Part shown: piece after piece, positions 45,760 to 54,792 of the stretch
Layout: every line of letters begins with the position of its first letter
Numbering within the stretch: position 1 is the first letter of the stretch
Assembly: GCA_948441945.1 (NCBI GenBank)
Contig: CAOJQV010000005.1
Span: forward strand, 1-58,975
Length of the DNA stretch: 58,975 bases
Direction of reading: 5' to 3'
From: an uncultured Clostridium sp.
GTDB taxonomy: Bacteria > Bacillota > Clostridia > TANB77 > CAG-508
Translations under genes and position numbers: made by a program
The notes under the pieces: generated by a model
The model's database searches: none
The model's input: the letters and a program-made list of their open reading frames with translations, nothing else
What the model was told of the DNA's origin: nothing

Positions 45760-46596
45760 CTATTTTAATGAAATAAGTGCTGTTGCAAGTCCATAGTTTT
45801 CTTTTTCTACTCTAAATGAGTGAATCAAATCTTTATTACATACACTACAAATTCCACTATCTATAATATTTTCCTCTTTTAGTCCAATATCTTTTAATAT
45901 AATCTTGTTTATTTCTACTGTATCTATATTCCATTTTTCTAGTTCTTCTGTTATGAATTTTTCCTTTGGAATCTCTGAAAATTCTTTTTCAAACATTTCT
46001 TTGACATCAGCATCAACTTCAAAATGGCATTTTCTTATACTTGGGCAAATACAACAAATAATGTCTTCTAACTTGCATTTATACTCTTTAATCATCTTTT
46101 CAACTGTCTTTACAGATATTCTTTGTAATGTTCCTTTCCATCCAGAATGAACATTTGCTATAGTTTTTGTAACTGGGTCAAAAAATAGTAATAAAATGCA
46201 ATCAGCATTTGTTGTTGATAGTATAAGGTCTTTTTGGTTTGTAATCATTCCATCTGTTCCATCATATTCAGCTAAATTTATATCTGGCTCATCTTTCTTA
46301 ACTTTATTATTTATGCAAACTACATTATCTGTATGTTCCTGAATTGTTTTTACAACGTTAATGTAATTAATATTGATTTCTTTGCATAATTTTTTATAAT
46401 CCTGTATTGCTTTATTAAAGTCCTCTTCTGGCAATTTTGCCTTATCTTTTGCTCTTGCTGTTCTAAAATTCACATCTATGCCTAAAGAATAAGCATGACT
46501 TATAATATTTTTATATTCTAATAATCGCTTAAATTGCAAATATTGAATTCCATTTTCTTTAATGTGAATCACATTTTCATTACTTAAATCTTTCAT
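45760..46596 (-). CDS. pgeF: Purine nucleoside phosphorylase PgeF (YfiH/YlmD, laccase-fold)
   Basis: This 278-residue cytosolic enzyme belongs to the multicopper-polyphenol-oxidase-like fold now known to act on purine nucleosides and to edit peptidoglycan precursors. Conserved parts are TNADCILLLFFD, the metal loop ANVHSGWKGT and CICPSIRKCHFEVD. The usual first GH-x-ADC order is kept in altered form. GGGGAGG precedes the start. A large palindromic element (46608-46738) lies upstream, and the S66 peptidase gene follows. Confidence 0.85.
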   Translation of the reverse strand: MKDLSNENVIHIKENGIQYLQFKRLLEYKNIISHAYSLGIDVNFRTARAKDKAKLPEEDFNKAIQDYKKLCKEININYINVVKTIQEHTDNVVCINNKVKKDEPDINLAEYDGTDGMITNQKDLILSTTNADCILLLFFDPVTKTIANVHSGWKGTLQRISVKTVEKMIKEYKCKLEDIICCICPSIRKCHFEVDADVKEMFEKEFSEIPKEKFITEELEKWNIDTVEINKIILKDIGLKEENIIDSGICSVCNKDLIHSFRVEKENYGLATALISLK

Positions 46597-46607
46597 TTTC
46601 CTCCCCT

Positions 46608-46738
46608 TGAGACAGTTGGGACAGTCTTAAAATGTCTCATATTTTTTGTAAATTTTTGTCGTTCCCTTTACATTCTACATTATTCGACTTTTTTCTAGTC
46701 ATATAATGAGACATTTTTAGACTGTCCCAACTGTCTCA
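46608..46738. repeat. Palindromic element with 33-bp arms (GAGACAGT type)
   Basis: Bases 46608-46640 and 46706-46738 are reverse complements with one mismatch, separated by 65 bases. The arm contains GAGACAGTTGGGACAGTC. The right arm encodes the last codons of the MFS gene at 46717, and the left arm lies just before the pgeF ribosome site. Confidence 0.93.
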
Positions 46739-48012
46739 TCATATTTTCTCTCTTCTTTTGAATATTCTTCTGGCTTTAGTCCTACTCTTTTTTTCATATA
46801 TAGTACTACTAAAAATAAAAGTATTGTTGAAACTACCCCTAAAATAATCATACAATATGCTGTACTCATTCTATCTAGTAAAAATGATGCAAATATTCCT
46901 ATAATTGCGGATGATGTACTTTTTAATAAATTTCTTACAGTATATATTTTTGTATCAATTTTTTCGTTTGCGAAGTTTCTTAAATATTTTTCTATCAGAT
47001 TATAATAAATACTATTCATTATATATTTAACTATATACATTATAATTATAAATATAATTAAATATCTTATTTTATTTGAAAATACTGCAATAATACCTGA
47101 TAATATACATGAAATTGTTACTAGAAATCCTATTACTGTCAATGATTTGTTTTTAAACTTCTCATGAAATTCATCTTGTTTTCTACTAGCAAAACTTGCT
47201 AGTACTCCTAGTCCTGCAAATATTATTCCTATGATTCCAGATGATATATTTAATTCTTCTAATAAGCTTACTTCATAAGTATCTAGTGTGCAGAATAATC
47301 CTCCTATTAGTGAACAATATAATAATAAACTTTTTAGTCTTTCTGATTTTAATATAAATTTAAATGAACTTTCTATTTCCTTTAAGTTACTACTAATGCT
47401 AATTTCTTTAAAATCTACTTTCTTTTTCTTTACAGGCTCAATAAAAAACGCTGATATAATTGTTACTAGCACTGTGGTTACTAAAGATAATATCATTGGT
47501 ACATAAGAATTTATTTGATATAACCATCCCGCTAATACTTTTGTAATTGCATTTATAAAATAATATCCAGATGCTCCTTTTTCATTTATTTTAGCAAATA
47601 TTTTGTCTTTGCTCTTTGCTTTTGGTATGGATTCATTAAGCAAACTTGGCTCAGCACTTTCTTTTATTGCAAATGCAAGCGATGACATTAATTCAGCTAT
47701 TATTAAGTTAAATAAGTTTTTGCTAAATATTACCACTACCATATATAAACAATTAACTATATTTCCAAATATAATGCTATTTCTTCTTCCTAGAAATTCT
47801 ACTATAAATACTGCTGGTATTTGCATTATTATTCCAAATAGTGAATAAAATGCATCTATTAACACTACATCTGCTGGATTTATTCCTTTTACTTGTGTTA
47901 AAAATAAAAAGTTTATTGTATAAAAGAATAAATAATCCCAAGCGAGTTTTTTATATGTTGGAAATATTTTCATATTTCTTTTTCTCATCTGTGTTTCTGC
48001 ATCTTTTGGCAT
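46717..48012 (-). CDS. MFS transporter (second of a tandem pair)
   Basis: A 431-residue membrane protein with about 12 helices. It shares long stretches with the neighbour at 48027 (MRKRNMK-x-FPTYK, IVEFLGR-x-NSI, LNxSIP, SFLLD-x-MSTAYCMI and GLKPEEYSK), showing a tandem duplication. The substrate is unknown. After the common ERKYDE the C-terminus becomes TVGTV, encoded by the adjacent palindromic element, whereas the paralogue ends LKDEE. A GGAGG site precedes the start, 14 bases after the paralogue. Confidence 0.85.
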   Translation of the reverse strand: MPKDAETQMRKRNMKIFPTYKKLAWDYLFFYTINFLFLTQVKGINPADVVLIDAFYSLFGIIMQIPAVFIVEFLGRRNSIIFGNIVNCLYMVVVIFSKNLFNLIIAELMSSLAFAIKESAEPSLLNESIPKAKSKDKIFAKINEKGASGYYFINAITKVLAGWLYQINSYVPMILSLVTTVLVTIISAFFIEPVKKKKVDFKEISISSNLKEIESSFKFILKSERLKSLLLYCSLIGGLFCTLDTYEVSLLEELNISSGIIGIIFAGLGVLASFASRKQDEFHEKFKNKSLTVIGFLVTISCILSGIIAVFSNKIRYLIIFIIIMYIVKYIMNSIYYNLIEKYLRNFANEKIDTKIYTVRNLLKSTSSAIIGIFASFLLDRMSTAYCMIILGVVSTILLFLVVLYMKKRVGLKPEEYSKEERKYDETVGTV

Positions 48013-48026
48013 TTGTGTTCCTCCAT

Positions 48027-49316
48027 TTATTCTTCATCTTTTAGTTCATCGTATTTTCTTTCTTGTTTTGAATATTCTTCTGGCTTTAGTCCTACTCTTG
48101 TTTTCATATATATTCCAATTAGTATGTATATAATTGTAAATACTATTCCTGAAATTATCATACAATATGCTGTTGACATCTTGTCTAGTAAAAATGATGA
48201 TATGATTCCTATTAGTGAACTTACTAAATTAACAATTAAATTTTTTGTAGCAAAAATTTTTGTATCAATATCTTTGTTTGTAAAGTTTCTAAAGTATCTA
48301 TCCATTATAGTAAAAAATAATCCATGTGCAAATTTAGTTAGTATAAATAATAATATAATAATAATTGTTAACATTGGAAGTTCTTTTGCTTTTAGTCCTA
48401 ATATTCCTGATATTAATATACTAATTGACGTTGTTAATGCCATTATTGTTATTGTTTTATTTTTAAATTTATTGTTAATCATTTCTTGCTTTCTAGATGC
48501 TATTGAACTTGAAAAGCTTAATATTGCAGATACTAATGTTATTATGTATGTTTGTGTTCCTATTTCCTGTAAAAGACTTGTTCTATAATCTGCCACAATT
48601 GAAAGAAATGCTTTTATGAAGGCTGCTGCTAATATTAATGCTTTTAGTCTTTCTGATTTTAAGATAAATCTAAATCCTTCTTTTATATCTTTTATTTGTG
48701 TTTTTACAGTATCTGTTTTGTTTTCACTCTTATGTTTTTTTACTGGCTCTATAAAAAATAATGACATTATACTAACTAATATTAATACAATTAATGAACA
48801 TATTAAAGGTATATATCCATTTATTCCAAATAAAAATCCTGCAATTACTTTTGATATTGCACCTAATAAATAATATCTGGATGCACCTTTTCCATTTAAT
48901 TTTGCAAATATGTTGCTCTTATATTTTGAAGGTGGAATTGATGAGTTTAATAAACTTGGTTCTGCTATATCTTTTATTGAAACTGCTAAACATGATATAA
49001 ATTTTGCTAAAACTAAGTCAAATATATTTCCAGTCATCATAAACATAACCATATATAGACAGTTTAATATATTTCCTAATATTATACTATTTTTTCTTCC
49101 TAAAAATTCTACAATTATATTTGCAGGTAATTGTAAAAATACTCCAAATAAATGTTTAAAAGAGTTTGCTAATACAACATTTGCAACACTTATATTTTTT
49201 ACTTGAGTTAAAAACAAGAAATCTATTGTGTAATAAAATAGGTAGTCCCATGCTAGATTTTTATATGTTGGAAATAGCTTCATATTCCTTTTTCTCATCT
49301 TTTGTGTTTCGTCCAT
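48027..49316 (-). CDS. MFS transporter (first of a tandem pair)
   Basis: A 429-residue, 12-helix transporter, paralogue of the gene at 46717. The A-motif-like loop is EFLGRKNSII. Its hydrophilic middle loop (KKHKSENKTDTVKTQ) differs most from the paralogue. The duplicates may export different compounds. AAGGG lies before the start. It is preceded by addB, with a single repeat unit (49344-49376) between. Confidence 0.87.
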   Translation of the reverse strand: MDETQKMRKRNMKLFPTYKNLAWDYLFYYTIDFLFLTQVKNISVANVVLANSFKHLFGVFLQLPANIIVEFLGRKNSIILGNILNCLYMVMFMMTGNIFDLVLAKFISCLAVSIKDIAEPSLLNSSIPPSKYKSNIFAKLNGKGASRYYLLGAISKVIAGFLFGINGYIPLICSLIVLILVSIMSLFFIEPVKKHKSENKTDTVKTQIKDIKEGFRFILKSERLKALILAAAFIKAFLSIVADYRTSLLQEIGTQTYIITLVSAILSFSSSIASRKQEMINNKFKNKTITIMALTTSISILISGILGLKAKELPMLTIIIILLFILTKFAHGLFFTIMDRYFRNFTNKDIDTKIFATKNLIVNLVSSLIGIISSFLLDKMSTAYCMIISGIVFTIIYILIGIYMKTRVGLKPEEYSKQERKYDELKDEE

Positions 49317-49343
49317 TTTTTTCCCTTTTTTCTGTTTTATTAG

Positions 49344-49376
49344 TGAGACATTTTAAGACTGTCCCCTCTGTCTCAT
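49344..49376. repeat. Single GAGACAGT-type unit at the end of addB
   Basis: TGAGACATTTTAAGACTGTC then CCCTCTGTCTCAT: the same unit as the arms of 46608-46738, with TGAGACA and TGTCTCA at its ends. It contains the addB stop codon and encodes RQRGQS. Confidence 0.85.
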
Positions 49377-52300
49377 TTTTAATATTATATCATCTTTTGT
49401 CTTTTTTTCAATATAATTGTAACTGTTTCCACAAAATCTTGGATTAAATCCACAAATTGCTTTATAATTACAATATTCACATGGTGTTTTTCCATTTTTA
49501 TAATACGGTTTAATGTTAATATTTCCTTTTAAAATTTCTTTTGATATTTCTTTAATTGTTCTGTATATGTAATCTTGTAGGATTTTGAATTCTTCTTTAT
49601 TTACTCCACTTGTTTTGCCTTCTGATATTTCTCCTGATTTAGTTATTGCTGCTGGTATTAGTTTTGATGTGCCTGCTTCTAAATTTTTGTCGTGTATTTT
49701 TATAACTTTTATATCTGCTAATATAAGACCTTTCATTTTAAATTTTTTTCTTAGCTCTTCTTCTATTTCTTCTTCTGATATTTTTTTATCTGTACTTATC
49801 ATTTGTTCTAACAAGCTAAAATACAGTACTCCTGCTGGTAGTAGGTCTTCTTCTTTACATACTGCATCTGCATAAGTTAAAAGCTGGATTTGTATACCTG
49901 CATATACTTCGTTTAAGTCTATATTTTTTGCTGATGATTTATAGTCAATAATTCTTACATATTTTCCATCATCAGATGTTGCTGTGTCTATTCTATCTAT
50001 TTTTCCTATAATTTCAACTTTTTTTCCATTTTCTAATGGGATTATTATAGGATTGTATTTTCCTTTTTGTCCAAATTCTACCTCTGTTCCTTCGATGCTA
50101 AAATCACTATATACTAACCCTTCTATTATGTATTTTAATGCTTTTGCTACAATTCTGTTTAGTCTTCTTACTAATACCTTGTATTTTGATGTAGCAACAA
50201 AATTATATTTTTTTCCCATTTCTAATTCGTCGTTTAGTACTTCATTTACTAGTTTTTGAATTTTTTCTTCATCATTTACAATTTCAGCTAAGTTTATATT
50301 CTCTTCTTTTATTTTCTTGAAAAATTCGTCTATTAATTCATGCATAAAAGAACCTGTGTCAAAGCTTTGAATTTTTAATTGTTCTTTTTCTTTAATTTTT
50401 AGTCCGTATTGTAAGTAGTAAGAAAATGGGCATTTCGCAAAAGTTTCTAATTTTGATACACTTGTAGTTATTGTGTTTCCATATAATCTTTCTATTACTT
50501 CTGGTTTAATGTTTTCAGGAATGTTTGTATAATCAATTCCTTGTAGGTCTTTTTCCATTTTTTGATACCAATTGTTTTGATTTTTATAATATTCAAAAAT
50601 ATCATACCACATTTTATTTATTTCTTTATTTTCCTTTAAACTGCTAATGTTTTCTAATAATTCTTGATATGTTTTTTCTATATTTGTTATTTCATAATTT
50701 TTTTGTATTACATCACTTTCTTCTTTTAATTTTGGGAATATCTTTTTTATTTTGCTAATCATCATAGATGGTCTTAATGATTTTCCTTCAGAGTCTGATG
50801 ATGCATAAGATAGATATAGTCTTTTTTCAGCAGTTGAAAATACTTTATAAATATTGAAGTTTTCTTCGTAAAGATTTTCTATTGTACCATTTGCAAGTTC
50901 AATTCCATCCTCTTTTAGTATTTCTCTATCTTTGTCTCCAAAGAATCCTTCATCTTTATTAACACTTGGAAAATTTCCATCATTAAGTCCAATTATGAAA
51001 ATTACATCTACTTTATGACTTCTAGACCTTTCTATATCTCCTATAATTACTTGGTCTTGTGTTCCTGGTATTTTTCCAAGTTCACTGTTTTTTAGTCCTA
51101 TTTTTAGAATTTGTCTATATTTATCAATTGTTATTTTTTCATCTTTAAATATTAACACAATTTCATCTAAAATATCTAAAACTATTTTATAACTTTCTAT
51201 ATATTCATTTGCAAGGTCAATTAGCCCTAAATCTTGTAATTCGTTTATTTTATGGCTGATTTTTTCTTCTATTTTGTTTTCTTGCATAAATTTATAAATT
51301 GATTTTGAAATAGATTCTGCATCTTTCATGTTTTTCTTTAATTCTAAAAGAGGCTCTATTATTTCCTTTCTTAACTTATTAAAGTACTCTATTTCTTCTT
51401 TTGTTTTCTCATTAATTCCAAAAACAAAATCATTTTTCCATTTATTTTGTTTGATTCCCCATTTTATACAATAATTTTCTAATTTAAAAATGTCATCTTG
51501 CTCTATATCAGAAAATCCTATTTTTAGATAATTAAATATTGATTCTTTTGAAAGGTTACTACTAAATATTTCAAAAATAGAAAGTACATATTGTACTATT
51601 ATATTTTGATTTAAATCTCTTTTTTCGTCAATAAAAACTGGTATTTGATATTCTGCAAAGATACTTCTTACTAGGCTAGAATAAGTATCTACGTTTCTAG
51701 TGATAACAGAAATATCTTTATATCTTAATTTGTTATCTCTTACTAATTTTGTTATTTCTTTTGCTATATTTTCAATTTCTGAGTATTGGTTTTTAGCTAA
51801 AAATAATGATATGTTTTTAGGTTCGTTTTTATATTGATTTAATTTTGTACTAAATATATTTTTTTCTATATGTTTTAGTTCTTCTGTTTTGAAACGATAT
51901 TGTTCTGATAAATAAATTGTTTCTTCAAGTTTTAGGTTTTCTTCTTTTAGCATATTTTTAATTTTTGATACCATTATCTTATTACTATAAAAAATGTCTG
52001 TATTTGGATTTATGCTACTATCTAGATTATCTGTATTTATAGTAATTGTTACTTGTTTTGCTAGTTTTATCATTTTCTTTAATACTTCATATTCTTGTTT
52101 TGTAAATCCTGAAAATTCATCTATATAAATAATAGCATCTGTTAAAATGTTAGTTTCTTCAATTCTGCTACTTAATATGTTTAATAAATCATTATCTTCT
52201 ATATATCCTTCTTGTAATTTCTGTTCGAAGTTTTGATAAATTATAGACATATCATTTAATTTTGTTTTTAGATATTCATCTTCTGTCTTTTCTTTTTCTT

Positions 52301-52706
52301 CTATTAAATCTTTTGGTAATACGCCATGTTTTTTGAACTCTGTTATTGCTGTTAATGATAAATCTATGTTTTCATCAGATTTGTTTAAAAATTTAAGTTT
52401 GTTTTTATTTGAACTTAAAATATGGTAAATTAACATTGATTTACCACATTTTGTTAGTTTTGTTTTTGTATTTCCTCCTGTTTCTTGCATAACTCTATAA
52501 GCCATCCTACTTAATGTAATGACTTCTGCATTGATAACAGCTTGATTTTCAATTGTCTCCATTAACTTTTTTTCTGCTGTAAAGGAGAATTGTTCTGGTG
52601 TTATAATATAAATTTTCTTTTCTTTTTTGATTAGATTAGCAATTTCAGAAAAACAGTATTGACTTTTTCCGCTTCCTGCTTTTCCATATATAATTCTTAG
52701 TCCCAT
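49353..52706 (-). CDS. addB: AddB subunit of the helicase-nuclease AddAB
   Basis: AddB works with AddA to process double-strand breaks for RecA. It has an N-terminal Walker A in GKAGSGKSQYC, an inactive-helicase-like core, and a C-terminal RecB-type nuclease (IIDYKSSAKNIDLNE and IQIQLLTYADA). The 4Fe-4S cluster cysteines are in AKCPFSYY and CEYCNYKAICGFN. Length (1117 residues) is normal. The true start is the ATG at 52706, which overlaps the OGG stop codon as TAATG and follows GGGAG. addA, usually next to addB, is not in this window: MFS genes follow instead. The last residues (RQRGQS) are encoded by a palindromic repeat. Confidence 0.94.
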   Translation of the reverse strand: MGLRIIYGKAGSGKSQYCFSEIANLIKKEKKIYIITPEQFSFTAEKKLMETIENQAVINAEVITLSRMAYRVMQETGGNTKTKLTKCGKSMLIYHILSSNKNKLKFLNKSDENIDLSLTAITEFKKHGVLPKDLIEEKEKTEDEYLKTKLNDMSIIYQNFEQKLQEGYIEDNDLLNILSSRIEETNILTDAIIYIDEFSGFTKQEYEVLKKMIKLAKQVTITINTDNLDSSINPNTDIFYSNKIMVSKIKNMLKEENLKLEETIYLSEQYRFKTEELKHIEKNIFSTKLNQYKNEPKNISLFLAKNQYSEIENIAKEITKLVRDNKLRYKDISVITRNVDTYSSLVRSIFAEYQIPVFIDEKRDLNQNIIVQYVLSIFEIFSSNLSKESIFNYLKIGFSDIEQDDIFKLENYCIKWGIKQNKWKNDFVFGINEKTKEEIEYFNKLRKEIIEPLLELKKNMKDAESISKSIYKFMQENKIEEKISHKINELQDLGLIDLANEYIESYKIVLDILDEIVLIFKDEKITIDKYRQILKIGLKNSELGKIPGTQDQVIIGDIERSRSHKVDVIFIIGLNDGNFPSVNKDEGFFGDKDREILKEDGIELANGTIENLYEENFNIYKVFSTAEKRLYLSYASSDSEGKSLRPSMMISKIKKIFPKLKEESDVIQKNYEITNIEKTYQELLENISSLKENKEINKMWYDIFEYYKNQNNWYQKMEKDLQGIDYTNIPENIKPEVIERLYGNTITTSVSKLETFAKCPFSYYLQYGLKIKEKEQLKIQSFDTGSFMHELIDEFFKKIKEENINLAEIVNDEEKIQKLVNEVLNDELEMGKKYNFVATSKYKVLVRRLNRIVAKALKYIIEGLVYSDFSIEGTEVEFGQKGKYNPIIIPLENGKKVEIIGKIDRIDTATSDDGKYVRIIDYKSSAKNIDLNEVYAGIQIQLLTYADAVCKEEDLLPAGVLYFSLLEQMISTDKKISEEEIEEELRKKFKMKGLILADIKVIKIHDKNLEAGTSKLIPAAITKSGEISEGKTSGVNKEEFKILQDYIYRTIKEISKEILKGNINIKPYYKNGKTPCEYCNYKAICGFNPRFCGNSYNYIEKKTKDDIILKMRQRGQS

Positions 52707-53572
52707 TAATTCTCCCTTCTCCAATAAAACAAATACTGTTGTGCTAGTCCTTTTAAACTCCCAAATTTTTCTTCTGCTAAGTCTTCTATTTTCTTTTTAC
52801 TTACTTTACTTTCATCATTTTCCTTAATGTATAAATCATTCATTACTCTTCTTACCCAAACATCAATTGGAAATGTGTCAAATCTTTTTAGTTCTGAAAA
52901 TAATAAAATGCAGTCTGCAACTTTTGGGCCTACTCCTGAGAGTTTTAAAAGTTCTTCTCTTACTTCTATAGTGTTTGGATTTGTTTTTAATACTTCTAAA
53001 TCAATTTGTTTTTCTAAAATTTTATGTGTTGTTTCATATAATCTTATATCTCTAAATCCTAGTCCTAATTTTCTATATTCCTCTACTGTGACATTTTCTA
53101 ATTGTTCTACTGTTGGAAATGTATAATATTTATTTTCATTCCATTTTATTTCATCACCATATTTTTGTGATAGCCTTTCTATTATTCCTTTAATTCTTGG
53201 TATGTTATTATTTGCTGATATTATAAAAGATATGATTGTTTCCCATAAATCTTGATTTAAGATTCTTATTCCTTTTCCATATTCAATGCTATTTTTTAAG
53301 TAATTATCTACTTTTGATAATTGTGTTTTTATTTCTTCATAATTTCTATTTAAATCAAAATAATTTTCTACTATTTCTTTTAAGTCTTTTTTACACATCC
53401 CAGTAAAGATGATTGTTTCTCCTTGTTTTCTTACGTTTATTACTCCATCTTTAACAACTCCTGTGTAACTTCCATCTTCTTGCTCATTCCATCTAAAGCA
53501 TTGTCCACATTCAAAAATGTCTTTTAATTCAAAAGTTTTTTGGTTATCTATTTTATATTCTTGTTCTTTCAT
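52706..53572 (-). CDS. OGG1-type 8-oxoguanine DNA glycosylase
   Basis: A 288-residue bifunctional base-excision enzyme. The N-terminal beta domain (ECGQCFRWNEQ) is followed by the helix-hairpin-helix-GPD domain, with KLSGVGPKVADCI carrying the catalytic Lys and PIDVWVRR the catalytic Asp. The FRW-type start and the length fit the eukaryote-like OGG group found in Clostridia. It overlaps the addB start as TAATG, so the two DNA repair genes are coupled. Confidence 0.9.
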   Translation of the reverse strand: MKEQEYKIDNQKTFELKDIFECGQCFRWNEQEDGSYTGVVKDGVINVRKQGETIIFTGMCKKDLKEIVENYFDLNRNYEEIKTQLSKVDNYLKNSIEYGKGIRILNQDLWETIISFIISANNNIPRIKGIIERLSQKYGDEIKWNENKYYTFPTVEQLENVTVEEYRKLGLGFRDIRLYETTHKILEKQIDLEVLKTNPNTIEVREELLKLSGVGPKVADCILLFSELKRFDTFPIDVWVRRVMNDLYIKENDESKVSKKKIEDLAEEKFGSLKGLAQQYLFYWRREN

Positions 53573-53632
53573 ATCTATTTCCTCTCGTCTTTTTAAATAT
53601 TATACCATATAAATTACAATTTTTCATAAAAA

Positions 53633-53660
53633 AGTAGGAATTATTTTTCAAATTCCTACT
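53633..53660. terminator. Hairpin after the broken small gene
   Basis: AGTAGGAATT and AATTCCTACT form a perfect 10-base stem with an eight-base loop, between the 3' end of the remnant at 53667 and the start of the OGG gene. On the minus strand it is followed by CTTTTTTATG. Confidence 0.8.
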
Positions 53661-53666
53661 CTATAA

Positions 53667-53921
53667 CTAATCTTGATTTTTAAATGGATGTTTTAATTTA
53701 TTTTTTATTTCTCCAGTGATTATTTTAATTGATATATCATATATATTCTCTGCGTCATCTTCACTTAAACTAGCCTTAACTTGTAAATCTTATATGATTT
53801 TATCTTTGTTTTTTCTTCCAAATATAAAATGATTTTCTATAACATCATTTATTAAAATGCATTTTTCTTCATCATATCCTGTTTGTTTTGATAATTCTTT
53901 TATAAAACTATTTTTATTCAT
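53667..53921 (-). pseudogene. Small protein interrupted by an in-frame stop
   Basis: From the ATG at 53921 (GGGGAGG site) the frame reads MNKNSFIKELSKQTGYDEEK to KNKDKII, then a TAA at 53790-53792, and then goes on in the same frame with DLQVKASLSEDDAENIYDIS to HPFKNQD and a TAG at 53667. The two parts join to an 84-residue protein with a single nonsense codon. The uninterrupted coding potential beyond the stop implies a recent mutation or read-through. Its start overlaps the end of the membrane-linked XRE gene by eight bases. Family not recognised with certainty. Confidence 0.65.
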
Positions 53922-54636
53922 TATTAGATACCTCCCCATACATCTTTGCTTTTGTATCTTGTTGTAATTCATATCCATATTCAAATATATATGATATTCC
54001 AAATAAGAATAATATTTGTACTACATCAAATAGTTCAAAACCAACATCTAAATCAGTTCTTAATATTTTTTCAAATATGATTCCTCCACAAGTTGGTAAA
54101 GCAAGAACAATAATCATAATTTTTGCTATTTGTTTTATATATCTAACATTTTCTAGTGTAAATGGTGTTTCTCCTTGATTTATATTTATAAATAATTTTT
54201 CTAGTCTAATTAATGCCATTCTGTATAATATTAAACAAATCATTAAACATACAAATGCTATCTCTATAAATGCTATTATTTTTCCATTGGAATTATTTTC
54301 TAATACATTTTTTATTTGTAAAATCATATCTTGATTTTTTTCATCTGCTATTACATTATCATTTATTTTTATACTTAATGTTACACTATCATTTGCCTTT
54401 TCTTCTGTTATAGTTATTCTGTCATCAATTCTTGAACCTTTAAATATAATAGTATTATCTTTTAGTTCTATATTGCTAATGTCACATAATTTCATTATTT
54501 TTTCCATTTCTGGATAACTTTCTCCATTTTCCCATTTTGATACACTTTGTCTTGTCACCTGCATTTTTTCTGCTAGTTTTTCTTGGCTCATTTTAGCTAC
54601 TTTTCTTAAGTTATATAAATTTTCCCCGAATTTCAT
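53914..54636 (-). CDS. XRE regulator fused to a DUF2975-like membrane domain
   Basis: A 240-residue protein with an N-terminal helix-turn-helix (about 5-60: MSQEKLAEKMQVTRQSVSKW), a middle stretch of beta character, and a C-terminal membrane region with about four helices. The FTLENVRYIKQIAKI and FEYGYELQQD motifs are those of DUF2975 membrane proteins, usually encoded next to a small YozG-type XRE gene; here the two appear joined in one chain. The signal sensed is unknown. GAGG-rich ribosome site upstream. Confidence 0.72.
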   Translation of the reverse strand: MKFGENLYNLRKVAKMSQEKLAEKMQVTRQSVSKWENGESYPEMEKIMKLCDISNIELKDNTIIFKGSRIDDRITITEEKANDSVTLSIKINDNVIADEKNQDMILQIKNVLENNSNGKIIAFIEIAFVCLMICLILYRMALIRLEKLFININQGETPFTLENVRYIKQIAKIMIIVLALPTCGGIIFEKILRTDLDVGFELFDVVQILFLFGISYIFEYGYELQQDTKAKMYGEVSNNE

Positions 54637-54715
54637 TAGACTACTCCTCCTTCGTTTTTAATTTTAGTGTAGTTTTGTTTAAATTTCTATCAACTTTCAG
54701 TTGCACTTCATAAAA

Positions 54716-54753
54716 ATATGCAAAATGCAACTTAAACTTTACATTTTGCATAT
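54716..54753 (-). terminator. Terminator of the broken XRE-membrane gene
   Basis: ATATGCAAAATG and CATTTTGCATAT form a perfect 12-base stem followed on the minus strand by TTTTT. It lies 40 bases after the stop at 54793. Confidence 0.8.
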
Positions 54754-54792
54754 CATACCTTTATAAAATTATAATTTGCGCTACAAATAATT

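Noticed and set aside
23435..53792. Recoding of TAA as a sense codon
   Set aside because: Nearly all intact genes end in TAA, so the two in-frame cases are better explained as mutations.
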